Assembly (NCBI GenBank): GCA_001657325.1
Contig: LWRO01000027.1
Location: 1 to 58,351, forward strand
From: Geitlerinema sp. BBD 1991-9
GTDB taxonomy: Bacteria; Cyanobacteriota; Cyanobacteriia; Cyanobacteriales; Geitlerinemataceae
Length of the DNA: 58,351 bases
Direction of reading: 5' to 3'
Program-made: the position numbers and the translations under genes
Shown: positions 24,598-33,017 of the stretch, one piece after another
How the letters are laid out: each line of letters starts with the position of its first letter
Position numbering within the stretch: position 1 is the stretch's first letter
Notes under the pieces: model-generated
The model's input: only the letters and a program-made list of their open reading frames with translations
Databases searched by the model: none
What the model was told of the DNA's origin: nothing

Positions 24598-25686
24598 ATG
24601 GCTACTCAAATCGATCGAACCCTTCAACTCGATCGAATTTCTCCAGAGGTTCGATCGAAAAACGTCTCGCTGTCTCCTGCTTTCCATCCTGCTGTCCGAG
24701 CCTCTAGCGTGTTCCCCACCGTTTACTCGAGTTTGTCCGCTGATGCTTTAGCGTTGCAGGTTCTCCCCAAATACAATATCGATCGCGTGGTGTCCTGCTA
24801 TTTTTGGAATCGCGGTCTAAGCGACATATATCTGGTACAAACGGTTCAGAAACGTTATATTTTGCGCGTGTCGCACCACCACTGGCGCTCGGCATCAGAA
24901 GTTTATTTCGAGTTAGAACTGTTAGAATTTTTCAAACAACAAGGGCTTCCCGTCGCCCATCCACTTCGTACCGTTGACGATCGCTTAGCCGTCACGATTA
25001 ACGCTCCAGAAGGCGAACGATATGCGTCCTTATTTGCGTATGCAGAAGGGCAAGTTCCTTTAGGCGATCTCAACGTTTCACAAAGTCGCACTCTCGGCGA
25101 AATCTTAGCACGACTGCACAATGCTTCCCTGTCATTTCGATCGAACTTCCAGCGAGACGATCTATCCTTAGAGCATTTATTCGATCGATCTTTGTTGTCG
25201 ATTTCGCCATTTTTCTACCACCGCCCCCACGATCTCGACTATCTCAGAGGGTCGATCGAACAAAGTAAAGCTTGTTTGCGCGATTTTCCCAAAACCGAAC
25301 CGTATTGGGTGGTATGTTGGGGCGATCCTCACAGCGGCAACGCTCATTTTACTGAAGACGGCTGCGTGACGCTATTCGACTTCGATCAGTGCGGCTATGG
25401 CTGGCGGACGTTCGATTTAGCAAAATTCCTCCATATCGCTTTGCGAACGGGTATTAGTAAAAAAGTGCGAGATGCGTTTTTAGAAAGCTACCAGCACGTC
25501 AATCCTCTGACCGAACGAGAAATCGAGATGTTGCAGCCACTCGTCCAAGCCGCGCATTTCTGGTGTTGGTCGATCTCGCTTGCAAACGCCACGTTGCACA
25601 GCTATAGCCGTCTCGATGATTGTTATTTTACGCAACGCTTAGAACAACTGAAATTACTTCGATCGCACGATTGGCAGTTGTTTTAA
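24598..25686 (+). CDS. APH-family phosphotransferase (aminoglycoside/choline/homoserine kinase-like)
   Basis: A 362-residue small-molecule kinase of the APH fold. The catalytic loop is VVCWGDPHSGNAHF (Brenner-type D...N, near residue 243) and the metal-binding segment is LFDFDQCGYGWRTFDLAKFL (near 262). The N-terminal lobe has YILRVSHHHWR as the likely ATP-Lys strand region. Substrates in this family include aminoglycosides, choline, homoserine and sugars; nothing here picks one, and antibiotic resistance should not be assumed. It is convergent with the ABC ATPase, 21 bp apart, and appears monocistronic. Confidence 0.8.
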   Translation: MATQIDRTLQLDRISPEVRSKNVSLSPAFHPAVRASSVFPTVYSSLSADALALQVLPKYNIDRVVSCYFWNRGLSDIYLVQTVQKRYILRVSHHHWRSASEVYFELELLEFFKQQGLPVAHPLRTVDDRLAVTINAPEGERYASLFAYAEGQVPLGDLNVSQSRTLGEILARLHNASLSFRSNFQRDDLSLEHLFDRSLLSISPFFYHRPHDLDYLRGSIEQSKACLRDFPKTEPYWVVCWGDPHSGNAHFTEDGCVTLFDFDQCGYGWRTFDLAKFLHIALRTGISKKVRDAFLESYQHVNPLTEREIEMLQPLVQAAHFWCWSISLANATLHSYSRLDDCYFTQRLEQLKLLRSHDWQLF

Positions 25687-25707
25687 TTGTAACGAGGAGA
25701 CTTCGCT

Positions 25708-26454
25708 CTACGGACTTTCGCCCCATTCTCGCCCAGCTTTTCGTTCGGCTTCGACGAGTTGCTGGTGGAGAGCCGTCCAATTTGTATTTTGGGCATCGAG
25801 ATCCTGTAGGAGTTTCCCCTCTTCGAGGTAGAGCAAACGAGTGGCGAAGGATCGAACCATGTCGAGTTGGTGGTTCGCCATGAGAATTGTAATGTTATGT
25901 CGGGGGGCGATTTCGGTCAGGACGTGTAAGAGGGTGTGACTGCGGCCGACATCGAGGGCAGAGGTGGGTTCGTCGAGAAGGAGAATGGGGGGTTCGATGG
26001 CGAAGGCGCGGGCGATCGAAACCAGTTGGCGCTGACCCACAGACAGCTGTACCTCAGTTTTCCCCATCCACTCACTGGGGACGTGAAGCTGTTCGCACCA
26101 ATAATCGACTCGTCGCTGGATTTCAGTTTTTTTCAGCCCGCGCAATTGGAGGGGATACGAAATCGCCTCTGCAACCGTCATATCGAGAAGCTTGGATTCT
26201 TGGAGAACGAGAACGATTTGATGGCGAAGGGTAAGGACGGGAATCTCTTGTAGATTTCGATCTCGAAATTGAATCGTTCCCGATGTCGGATCGCCGAGAC
26301 GGTTGAGGAGACGCAATAGCAGTGATTTTCCAGCACCGGACGGGCCGACAATGGCGACGCGATCGCCTCGATCGATCTCGAACGAGATATTTTCGAGTAA
26401 GTTTTTCAATCCAACGGGGGTAGCGAGGGTAACGTTTTCGAGCTGAAGTTCCAT
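25708..26454 (-). CDS. ABC transporter ATP-binding protein
   Basis: A 248-residue ABC ATPase with Walker A GPSGAGKSLLL, Q-loop LQESKLLD, signature LSVGQRQLVSIA (SVGQ in place of SGGQ), Walker B ILLLDEPTSALD and switch His in MANHQLD. It energises a membrane transporter or efflux system, but no permease gene is adjacent, so its partner is elsewhere in the genome. The overall look recalls short FetA/YbbL-type ATPases, which is only an impression. Upstream on the same strand lies a decayed DUF4351 gene. Confidence 0.88.
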   Translation of the reverse strand: MELQLENVTLATPVGLKNLLENISFEIDRGDRVAIVGPSGAGKSLLLRLLNRLGDPTSGTIQFRDRNLQEIPVLTLRHQIVLVLQESKLLDMTVAEAISYPLQLRGLKKTEIQRRVDYWCEQLHVPSEWMGKTEVQLSVGQRQLVSIARAFAIEPPILLLDEPTSALDVGRSHTLLHVLTEIAPRHNITILMANHQLDMVRSFATRLLYLEEGKLLQDLDAQNTNWTALHQQLVEAERKAGREWGESP

Positions 26455-26524
26455 GGTTTGAGGAATTAGCCGTTCAAAATTTAAAAATTCCCTATCTTTG
26501 AGTTTGTCGATCGAGGTTTTTACG

Positions 26525-26767
26525 TTATTCTCCCTCCGATTGTGGATATTGCGCCAACCACTTGATTAAATCCGCTTCAGTCTCGAAATCGAGTAAAGCT
26601 TCTCCTAAGGCTTCAATATCGTCAAGAGAAAGTTGACGAACGCGATCGCGTAATGGAGAATCGACTCCTCCCAAACGACGATCGAGCAAACGCAAAACAA
26701 ACGAAATTTCGCATTCCGGTTCTCGATCTCGTCCTTACTGTAAACCTTGCTCGATTCCCCGTTCCAT
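26525..26767 (-). pseudogene. DUF4351 protein C-terminal remnant with internal stop
   Basis: The leftward frame from ATG 26767 reads MERGIEQGLQ, then a TAA, then GRDREPECEISFVLRLLDRR and, further on, RQLSLDDIEALGEALLDF before TAA at 26525. The second part matches DUF4351, the C-terminal helical module of cyanobacterial Rpn/PD-(D/E)XK nuclease-like proteins that occur in many copies. The nuclease part is missing and the stop splits what is left, so this is a decayed copy. It sits between the ABC ATPase and the phosphodiester glycosidase. Confidence 0.75.
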
Positions 26768-26814
26768 CTAACTGTTCGCAATCTCCATAGTTCATTTCTC
26801 TTCTAACGAACAGT

Positions 26815-27696
26815 TTAATGTGACTCGTCCTGCAGTAACTTGCCCTCCGGTAAAATGACACCGATCGAATGGGGAATATCTCGTCGCATTTTATCGCTCG
26901 ATCGAACGAACTCCACCCCCCCGACAATGAGTTGGGTCGAACCGCCCCCGTCGAGCATCATCACATCCGACGCACCAAAAGCTCGAAGGGTTCGAGAAGC
27001 CCGCAGTTGAGTCGATCTCGGTGACGTTAAAACGAACAGAGTTTCCGTCGTCCCATTCCCATCTCGATCGAGAACGCCGACAAACGTGCGTCCGACATTG
27101 CGCTTAATCCCCTTATCCGCCAATTCGTCCAGCCCGACAATCAAATCGGGAACGGTCGAAAACAGAGGGTTGTCGGGATAGCCCACTTCGGGAAACGGGA
27201 GAATTTGCGCCTCGTCCCCTTCGATCGCCAACATGACTTTTCGATCGGGATATTCTCCATCCCCGGCATAGCCACCCGTGTAGATCGTCCCGTTCGCTTT
27301 CACCGGAAAAGCGAGTTGAAGCGGAGAAGATCCGAAAAACTGACCGTTAAACACTGAAAACGCTCGATCGTTCCAACGTTCTACTAAACGTTCCCAATGC
27401 TGTTGAAGCGGTTGCGACTCGACTCGAACGCTAACCCCAGTATCGTACTGAGGGAAATGGTCGTAATCGTCCGCCTGGTTTTCCGCCCAATCCACAATCG
27501 ATCGATCGTCGAACAGTTGCAACGACGCCCCCGAACCGAGGTCGATTTCCTGCACGAAATCGACACCGTTACCATAGAGACGCACGCCATCTGTCTGTCG
27601 TAACACCTTAAACTTAAGAGGTGGATCGCTCGCGAGTGCAACAGAACTCAGAAGCACCGTTGAAGTGGAAAGCCAACCCAGAAACACATCTGTCAT
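26815..27696 (-). CDS. Secreted phosphodiester glycosidase family protein
   Basis: A 293-residue protein with an N-terminal signal peptide (FLGWLSTSTVLLSSVALAS, cleavage probably after ALA). The body matches the NAGPA/phosphodiester glycosidase family (PF09992): FNGQFFG near residue 115, VKANGTIYTGG, then GASDVMMLDGGGSTQL with the conserved DGGGST loop, and RDIPHSIGVI at the end. Family members hydrolyse phosphodiester-linked sugars in glycans or cell-wall polymers. The natural substrate in cyanobacteria is unknown. It is divergent from the vanY-like gene with a 53-bp gap; both act on the envelope. Confidence 0.82.
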   Translation of the reverse strand: MTDVFLGWLSTSTVLLSSVALASDPPLKFKVLRQTDGVRLYGNGVDFVQEIDLGSGASLQLFDDRSIVDWAENQADDYDHFPQYDTGVSVRVESQPLQQHWERLVERWNDRAFSVFNGQFFGSSPLQLAFPVKANGTIYTGGYAGDGEYPDRKVMLAIEGDEAQILPFPEVGYPDNPLFSTVPDLIVGLDELADKGIKRNVGRTFVGVLDRDGNGTTETLFVLTSPRSTQLRASRTLRAFGASDVMMLDGGGSTQLIVGGVEFVRSSDKMRRDIPHSIGVILPEGKLLQDESH

Positions 27697-27749
27697 TTCA
27701 GGTTTATTGGGATTAATCTAGAGTCCAGATTGAATGTAGGAGAGGGGTT

Positions 27750-28595
27750 TTGAAGAAAGCAAGTCTGTCCGGCAAATCACCGCAGACGACCTCCCGAACG
27801 GTGGTTGACGATATTCCCGAAGCCTTACGAGATGCCCCCACCGAAGCATCCGTCACGCCATCGGCTGCCAAAGGAGGAATGGCTTGGGCGATGGGGAGTT
27901 TAATGGCACTGTCCGGCGTGGGAATTCTCGCACTTGGAGGCGTGTTGTGGTTTGTCTGGCAGTCCGAACGCGCCTTTCTCACCCGTTCTAACGCGCAGTC
28001 TAGCGCGCGGTCGGAAGCAACGGCTGAAACCCGCGATAACAGAACGTCTGAAGCGATATCGGGTGACGATCTTCTCGGACATCTGCCCTACGACGAAGCC
28101 CCTCCACAGGATCTCGAACCCATTCTCGCCGATGGAAGCCTCAAACTGCGTCAGGCGGCAGCGGAAGCGTATTTAAAAATGGAAGCTGACGCGAGAGCGG
28201 ATGGCGTGCGATTAGTCCCCATTTCCGCCTTTCGATCGATCGAAGACCAACAATATCTATTTTTTGAAGTGAAAGCCGAACGGGGACAAGTGGCCACCGA
28301 ACGAGCTGAAGTGAGCGCCCCACCGGGATACAGCGAACACCATACTGGATACGCCATCGATATCGGCGATTGGGACGTTCCCGCCACTCACCTCGCACCT
28401 GATTTTGAAAATACGAAAGCGTTTGAATGGCTGCAAAAGAACGCCGCTCACTATAGTTTCGAGCTATCGTTTCCGAAAAACAATTCCCAAAACATTGCCT
28501 ACGAACCTTGGCATTGGCGGTTTGTCGGCGATCGAGACAGCCTCGAAACCTTCTACAAAGCCCGACAGCAAAGTGATGAGGAGATGAGGCGGTGA
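27750..28595 (+). CDS. D-alanyl-D-alanine carboxypeptidase, VanY/M15B family
   Basis: A 281-residue membrane-anchored peptidase. After a ~45-residue cytoplasmic N-terminus comes one membrane helix (LMALSGVGILALGGVLWFVW). The periplasmic M15 domain follows with SAFRSIEDQQYLF, the zinc ligands in SEHHTGYAIDIGD (H and D) and EPWHWRFVG (catalytic Glu and ligand His). It trims the terminal D-Ala of peptidoglycan stem peptides. The start is a TTG at 27750 preceded by a strong AGGAGAGGGG ribosome-binding site; no ATG occurs before the membrane segment. A GATGAGG-type repeat follows the stop. Confidence 0.9.
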   Translation: MKKASLSGKSPQTTSRTVVDDIPEALRDAPTEASVTPSAAKGGMAWAMGSLMALSGVGILALGGVLWFVWQSERAFLTRSNAQSSARSEATAETRDNRTSEAISGDDLLGHLPYDEAPPQDLEPILADGSLKLRQAAAEAYLKMEADARADGVRLVPISAFRSIEDQQYLFFEVKAERGQVATERAEVSAPPGYSEHHTGYAIDIGDWDVPATHLAPDFENTKAFEWLQKNAAHYSFELSFPKNNSQNIAYEPWHWRFVGDRDSLETFYKARQQSDEEMRR

Positions 28596-28660
28596 GGCAG
28601 TGAGGTGATTTCACACCATCAGATCGTCTCCCTTGTCCCCCTTATCTTCCTTGTCTTCCC
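28575..28660. repeat. GATGAGG/GTGAGG-type repeat
   Basis: A purine-rich run of GATGAG, GGTGAGG and CAGTGAGG units overlaps the 3' end of the vanY-like gene. It is followed by a pyrimidine-rich stretch of CTTGTC/CTTATC units up to the methyltransferase start. It belongs to the same dispersed family as the runs near 12575 and 29985. Confidence 0.5.
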
Positions 28661-28671
28661 TGCCAGATACA

Positions 28672-29985
28672 ATGACTGACATTTCCGAATCCGTTCGCCA
28701 ACAATTCGATCGCGCTCCGTTTCCCAGACAACCGCTCGATCGCTCGCCGAGTGACGATCTGGACTTGCTTTACAAACACACCCTCGTTACGCCGTTTTAC
28801 AAACGAGATGGAAAAGTTGTCGACCCTCAAAACTTAACTGTTCTCGATGCCGGATGCGGGAGTGGATATAAAGCCTTGGCGTTGGCGATGGCGAATCCAG
28901 GGGTTTCGATCGTCGGCGTGGACTTTTCTGAAGCCTCGATCGATCTAGCGCAACATCGGTTGCAATATCGCGGCGTGCAAAACGTTGAATTTTACGCGAT
29001 GCCCCTGGAAGAGATCGGAAGCTTGGGCATAACCTTCGATTATATTAATTGCGATGAAGTGCTCTACTTATTGAGCGATCCAGTGGCGGGACTTCGATCG
29101 CTGGCTTCCGTTCTCAAACCCCACGGTATTCTTCGCGGAAACCTTCACAGCGCTCTGCAACGAGTCGATTTTTTCCGCGCACAACAGCTTTTTCAAATGA
29201 TGGGGTTGATGGGGGAAGACGTTCCCGATGAGATGGCCATCGATCTCGTGCGCGATACCATGCACGCCCTCAAAGACTTCGCCAAACTCAAAGTGCAAAC
29301 CTGGACCCCCAAACTCTCAACAGACGAAGAACGAATTTTCGCCAACTACCTCCTGCGGGAAGACAAAGGATTTACGATTCCTCAACTGTTCGAGATGCTC
29401 GATGCCGTGGGATTAGAATTTATCAGCATGGTGAACTGGCGACAGTGGAACCCCCTCGATTTGTTTGTCAACCCCGACGATCTCCCGGTATTTTTAGGGA
29501 TGAGTTTACCGGAAACCTCGATCGCCGAACGCCTCCACCTCTACGAACTCATCCATCCGATTCATCGGCTGTTGGATTTTTGGTGCGGACATCCTAATGT
29601 TACCGAACCGCGTATTTCCCTCGAAGACTGGACGCAATGGGATAAAACTCGCGTTCACCTCCACCCCTTGCTGAAAACACCTCAGACGAAAGCGGCTCTC
29701 GTGGCTTGTTTGCAACAACATCGGGGATTTGCCGCGAGCGAGCATCTTCCAATACCCGGCGTATCCAACGTGTTTATCGATAGCGTCACAGCGACGAGTC
29801 TGCTACCCCTGTTCGACACGCCGCAACTGATGTCGGAGTTAGTGGCATTTTGGCATCGCGTCTATCCCCTCCAGCCCATGACGTTACAACCGAGAACGGA
29901 AACTGAAGCCTTTGATGCCGTTCGCGATCTGTTGGTGACGCTGGAAGATTTGGGTTTTGTCATGCTGGAACGAGAGACCGCGTGA
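28672..29985 (+). CDS. Class I SAM-dependent methyltransferase
   Basis: A 437-residue protein starting at ATG 28672 (MTDISESVRQQFD); an upstream in-frame ATG at 28633 would add low-complexity Ser/Leu sequence derived from the repeat and is unlikely. Motif I is VLDAGCGSGYKALALA at about residue 56, the acidic loop VGVDFSEASIDLAQ follows, and FDYINCDEVLYLL is motif IV-like. The C-terminal ~220 residues form a separate helical region without recognisable motifs. The substrate is unknown. It precedes pilA by 167 bp; a role in modifying pilin or lipids is conceivable but not supported. Confidence 0.8.
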   Translation: MTDISESVRQQFDRAPFPRQPLDRSPSDDLDLLYKHTLVTPFYKRDGKVVDPQNLTVLDAGCGSGYKALALAMANPGVSIVGVDFSEASIDLAQHRLQYRGVQNVEFYAMPLEEIGSLGITFDYINCDEVLYLLSDPVAGLRSLASVLKPHGILRGNLHSALQRVDFFRAQQLFQMMGLMGEDVPDEMAIDLVRDTMHALKDFAKLKVQTWTPKLSTDEERIFANYLLREDKGFTIPQLFEMLDAVGLEFISMVNWRQWNPLDLFVNPDDLPVFLGMSLPETSIAERLHLYELIHPIHRLLDFWCGHPNVTEPRISLEDWTQWDKTRVHLHPLLKTPQTKAALVACLQQHRGFAASEHLPIPGVSNVFIDSVTATSLLPLFDTPQLMSELVAFWHRVYPLQPMTLQPRTETEAFDAVRDLLVTLEDLGFVMLERETA

Positions 29986-30152
29986 TGACCTGACGATGTG
30001 ATGATGGGAGAACCACTCCCCTCCTCCTCGCCTCTCCACCTCCTCATCCCAAAAATTTTTCGCAGGGGTGATATCAAACTTTACCAAAGTGGGTAGGTTA
30101 CATATAGAAGCGGAAAGTCAAGCATTCCAAGCCTGAAGGAGAAGCAAAGCCC

Positions 30153-30680
30153 ATGAAAGCTGAATTTAAAGCTAAATTCATCCAACACCTGAGCCAAAAA
30201 GAGCGTGAAGAAGGTTTCACCCTGATCGAACTGCTCGTCGTTATCATCATCATCGGTATTCTGGCTGCTATCGCGCTGCCGTCCTTCCTCAACCAAGCCG
30301 CGAAAGCGAAGCAGTCCGAAGCGAAAAACACGGTTGGTGCTGTGATGCGTCAGCAACAAGCCCAACGTCTGGACAAAGGCCAATTCTCCACGGACATGGT
30401 GGAACTCGAAGCCGGTCTTCCCAGTGAAACCGCGAACTACACCTACGAAATTCAGACCGACGTTACCACCACGGCTTTGATCAACGCTTACCCGAAAGAT
30501 GCAGCAGCTCTGCGGGCTTATGCAGGTGGCGTGGTCGTTTACGGTTCCGGTCAAACCGCTGCCAAAGCTTGCATGACGACTGAAGCTAGCGGTACGCCCC
30601 CCACGGTGACCCTGAACACGGGTGCAACCGATGCCGCTTCGGCAGCTCAATGCGCTACCACGGACAACGACATGAAATAG
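30153..30680 (+). CDS. pilA: Type IV major pilin-like protein
   Basis: A 175-residue prepilin that polymerises into type IV pili for twitching motility, adhesion or DNA uptake. The basic leader ends in REEG21 and is followed by F22 and the class III signal FTLIELLVVIIIIGILAA. PilD would cut after Gly21; mature Glu5 is E26. The N-terminal helix is followed by an Ala/Thr-rich globular domain with two cysteines (KACMTTE and AAQCATT) that can form the C-terminal D-loop disulfide. GAAGGAG upstream is a strong ribosome-binding site and TACATAT near 30097 a possible -10. Codon use is even, as in highly expressed genes. A terminator follows. Confidence 0.95.
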   Translation: MKAEFKAKFIQHLSQKEREEGFTLIELLVVIIIIGILAAIALPSFLNQAAKAKQSEAKNTVGAVMRQQQAQRLDKGQFSTDMVELEAGLPSETANYTYEIQTDVTTTALINAYPKDAAALRAYAGGVVVYGSGQTAAKACMTTEASGTPPTVTLNTGATDAASAAQCATTDNDMK

Positions 30681-30730
30681 GATCGTCGTCTAGACCTGAG
30701 TTTTTGTATTTCAAGCAATTCACTATCGTT

Positions 30731-30766
30731 GCGATCGAGAGGTTCTTGTCCCCTCGATCGCTTTTT
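30731..30766 (+). terminator. Rho-independent terminator after pilA
   Basis: GCGATCGAGAGG (30731-30742) pairs with CCCCTCGATCGC (30750-30761), with one A-C mismatch, around a short loop. It is followed by TTTTT (30762-30766). It lies 50 bp after the pilA stop and separates pilA from the glycosyltransferase gene, so the latter needs its own promoter or read-through. Confidence 0.85.
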
Positions 30767-30827
30767 GGTATGGATACTTGTGTTGGCTCACTGAGTCCGT
30801 TCGCGTAAGCGGGGCGGAGTCCTGACC

Positions 30828-33017
30828 TTGATCGATCGATCTTCTCTGGAAAACCAGGCTTTCGAGAGCCTGAAGCACGGACAGTACGACGACGCGGTGA
30901 CGGCGTTCGATCGACTGGTTGTCGAACGTCCCACGGAAACCCGCTACTATGCTTATCTCGGCTTGGCGTATTTATTGCGCGGCGAGGAAGCAGAAGCTCA
31001 ACTGGCGTGGATGACGCCGATACTCGAAGGAGATGCGGAAGCTTGGAGTTTACAACTCTCAGCAATTGTCCGTCAGTCCGCCGAAGAACAAACTGACCCC
31101 GAGCGGACTTGGTTACTACGACAGCATTTGCGGGAAATCGACCCCAATGATTTAGAAAATCTGTTGCAGGTGTTGCAACTGTCGTTAGAGTTACAACGGT
31201 TTTCAGAGGACGATGACTTACTCGAACAGATTGCAGAGCGACTGCAAGCCTTGAGTTCGAGTGAAATTCCCCAAGAAACGCTCTGGGAGACGATCGATCG
31301 ACTATTACCCCAAACTCCCAATCTTCCAGGTAGCTTAGAATTCTTCAAAGTGGCGGCGATGGCAGTCAGCGATCTCGTGCCATGGGTCGATCGACTGCTC
31401 GATCGTGCCAAAACCCTCGAATTAGCCAATCGCTCTGAAGCCGCGTTAGAACTCGGACAGGTATGCGTCGAACTCAGCGGAGATCGATTTCGTCCCCTCG
31501 TGGAAACGGCGCGTTTTTTACAAAACAATTGGGATAACGCTGAAAGTATAGACTATCTCGATCGTGCCCTTGCCGTTGCCGAAACCCTTCCCGAAAAAAT
31601 CCTCGCCTCTCACCTCAAGTTGCGCGGACTCATGCGGGCGGGGGGACAGTGGGAACGGGCGGAGGCGATGTACGCCCAACACCGAGGCTATCTCGAAGCG
31701 CTCCTCACCCAAACTGACGACATTTCTCTAGAATTCGCCTCCCGTATTATCACCGCCGGTTCGATGACGGCTTACTTTACGGACGATCTCCCCGGCTATC
31801 GCCAACTGCGAAACCAGATCGCCTCAGTGTGTCAGCATCACTTACAAGAGAAATTAGTCGATCTCGTGCATCGATACCAAACCCACACCCCATCGACTCG
31901 TCGCGACGTTCTCAAAATCGGCTATCTCTCAGAATGTTTCCGCAAGCACTCCGTCGGTTGGCTGGTTCGCTGGTTGTTCCAACACCACGATCGAAACCGT
32001 TTCGAGATTCACTTGTATTCCCTCCACCACACCGGAGACGAACTCCAACAAACCTTCGCCGCTGCCGAAGCCCCCAACTTTCACGAGTTGCCCTATTCTG
32101 CCCGCAACGTCGCCGATAAAATTCACCAAGACAGCATCGATATTCTCGTCGATCTCGATAGCATTACCTCGAACTGTGGCTGTTCTGCCCTCGCCCTCAA
32201 ATGCGCTCCCGTTCAAGTGAGTTGGCTGGGGTGCGATGCGTCGGGACTTCCGGCGGTGGATTATTTCATCGCCGATCCTTACGTTCTTCCCGAAAACGCA
32301 CAACAATACTATGGGGAAACCCTTTGGCGACTGCCTCAAACCTATATCGCCGTCGATGGTTTCGAGATCGGGGTGCCGACGTTACGGCGCGATCGATTGG
32401 GCATTCCCAAAGATGCGGTGGTGTACTTCAGTTCGCAGACGGGATACAAGCGCAACCCAGATGACGCAAGGATGCAATTGCAAATTCTGCGAGGCGTTCC
32501 GAACAGTTACTTTCTCATCAAAGGGCTGTACACCGACGCGGAATCCGTGCGACGCGCGTTTGAGGAATTAGCGGAGGCGGAAGGCGTTGCTCGCGATCGA
32601 TTGCGGTTTCTTCCCGTCGCCGAGTCGGAGATGGTACACCGAGCGAACATCGCCATCGCCGACGTGGTTCTCGATACTTATCCGTACAACGGAACGACAA
32701 CCACCCTCGAAACTTTATGGGTGGGCGTTCCCGTGGTGACGCGAGTGGGACAGCAATTCGCCAGTCGCCAAGGCTATACCTTGCTCAAAAATGTCGGTGT
32801 TGAGGAAGGGATTGCGTTTACCGCTGAGGAATATGTCGAATGGGGGATTCGTTTGGGAAAGGATGCGGAACTGCGGCGACAGGTGACGCGAAAACTGCAA
32901 CTCGCCCGTCGCAGCGCTCCGTTGTGGAACGCAAGACAGTTTACACGGGAGATGGAACAGGCATTTGAGGAAATGATAACGTTTAAGTCTCGATCTCTGG
33001 TGAGGGATAACGGATGA
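30828..33017 (+). CDS. SPINDLY-type O-linked GlcNAc transferase family (GT41) protein
   Basis: A 729-residue protein whose first ~350 residues form helical TPR-like repeats (HGQYDDAVTAFDRLVVERP near residue 17). The rest is an OGT/SPINDLY-type glycosyltransferase: LKIGYLSECFRKHSVGW near residue 362, PVQVSWLGCDASGLPAVDYF near 465, FSSQTGYKRNP, and VLDTYPYNGTTTTLETLWVG near 620. The family transfers GlcNAc or another sugar from a nucleotide sugar to Ser/Thr. The start is a TTG at 30828 with a GGAG ribosome-binding site; a stop lies 33 bp upstream and no ATG occurs before residue 62. It follows pilA and overlaps the next convergent GT gene by 35 bp. Pilin is an attractive, unproven target. Confidence 0.85.
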   Translation: MIDRSSLENQAFESLKHGQYDDAVTAFDRLVVERPTETRYYAYLGLAYLLRGEEAEAQLAWMTPILEGDAEAWSLQLSAIVRQSAEEQTDPERTWLLRQHLREIDPNDLENLLQVLQLSLELQRFSEDDDLLEQIAERLQALSSSEIPQETLWETIDRLLPQTPNLPGSLEFFKVAAMAVSDLVPWVDRLLDRAKTLELANRSEAALELGQVCVELSGDRFRPLVETARFLQNNWDNAESIDYLDRALAVAETLPEKILASHLKLRGLMRAGGQWERAEAMYAQHRGYLEALLTQTDDISLEFASRIITAGSMTAYFTDDLPGYRQLRNQIASVCQHHLQEKLVDLVHRYQTHTPSTRRDVLKIGYLSECFRKHSVGWLVRWLFQHHDRNRFEIHLYSLHHTGDELQQTFAAAEAPNFHELPYSARNVADKIHQDSIDILVDLDSITSNCGCSALALKCAPVQVSWLGCDASGLPAVDYFIADPYVLPENAQQYYGETLWRLPQTYIAVDGFEIGVPTLRRDRLGIPKDAVVYFSSQTGYKRNPDDARMQLQILRGVPNSYFLIKGLYTDAESVRRAFEELAEAEGVARDRLRFLPVAESEMVHRANIAIADVVLDTYPYNGTTTTLETLWVGVPVVTRVGQQFASRQGYTLLKNVGVEEGIAFTAEEYVEWGIRLGKDAELRRQVTRKLQLARRSAPLWNARQFTREMEQAFEEMITFKSRSLVRDNG

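Noticed and set aside
24598-25686. Aminoglycoside resistance gene
   Set aside because: Only the general APH fold is visible; no substrate-specific motif and no mobile or resistance context.
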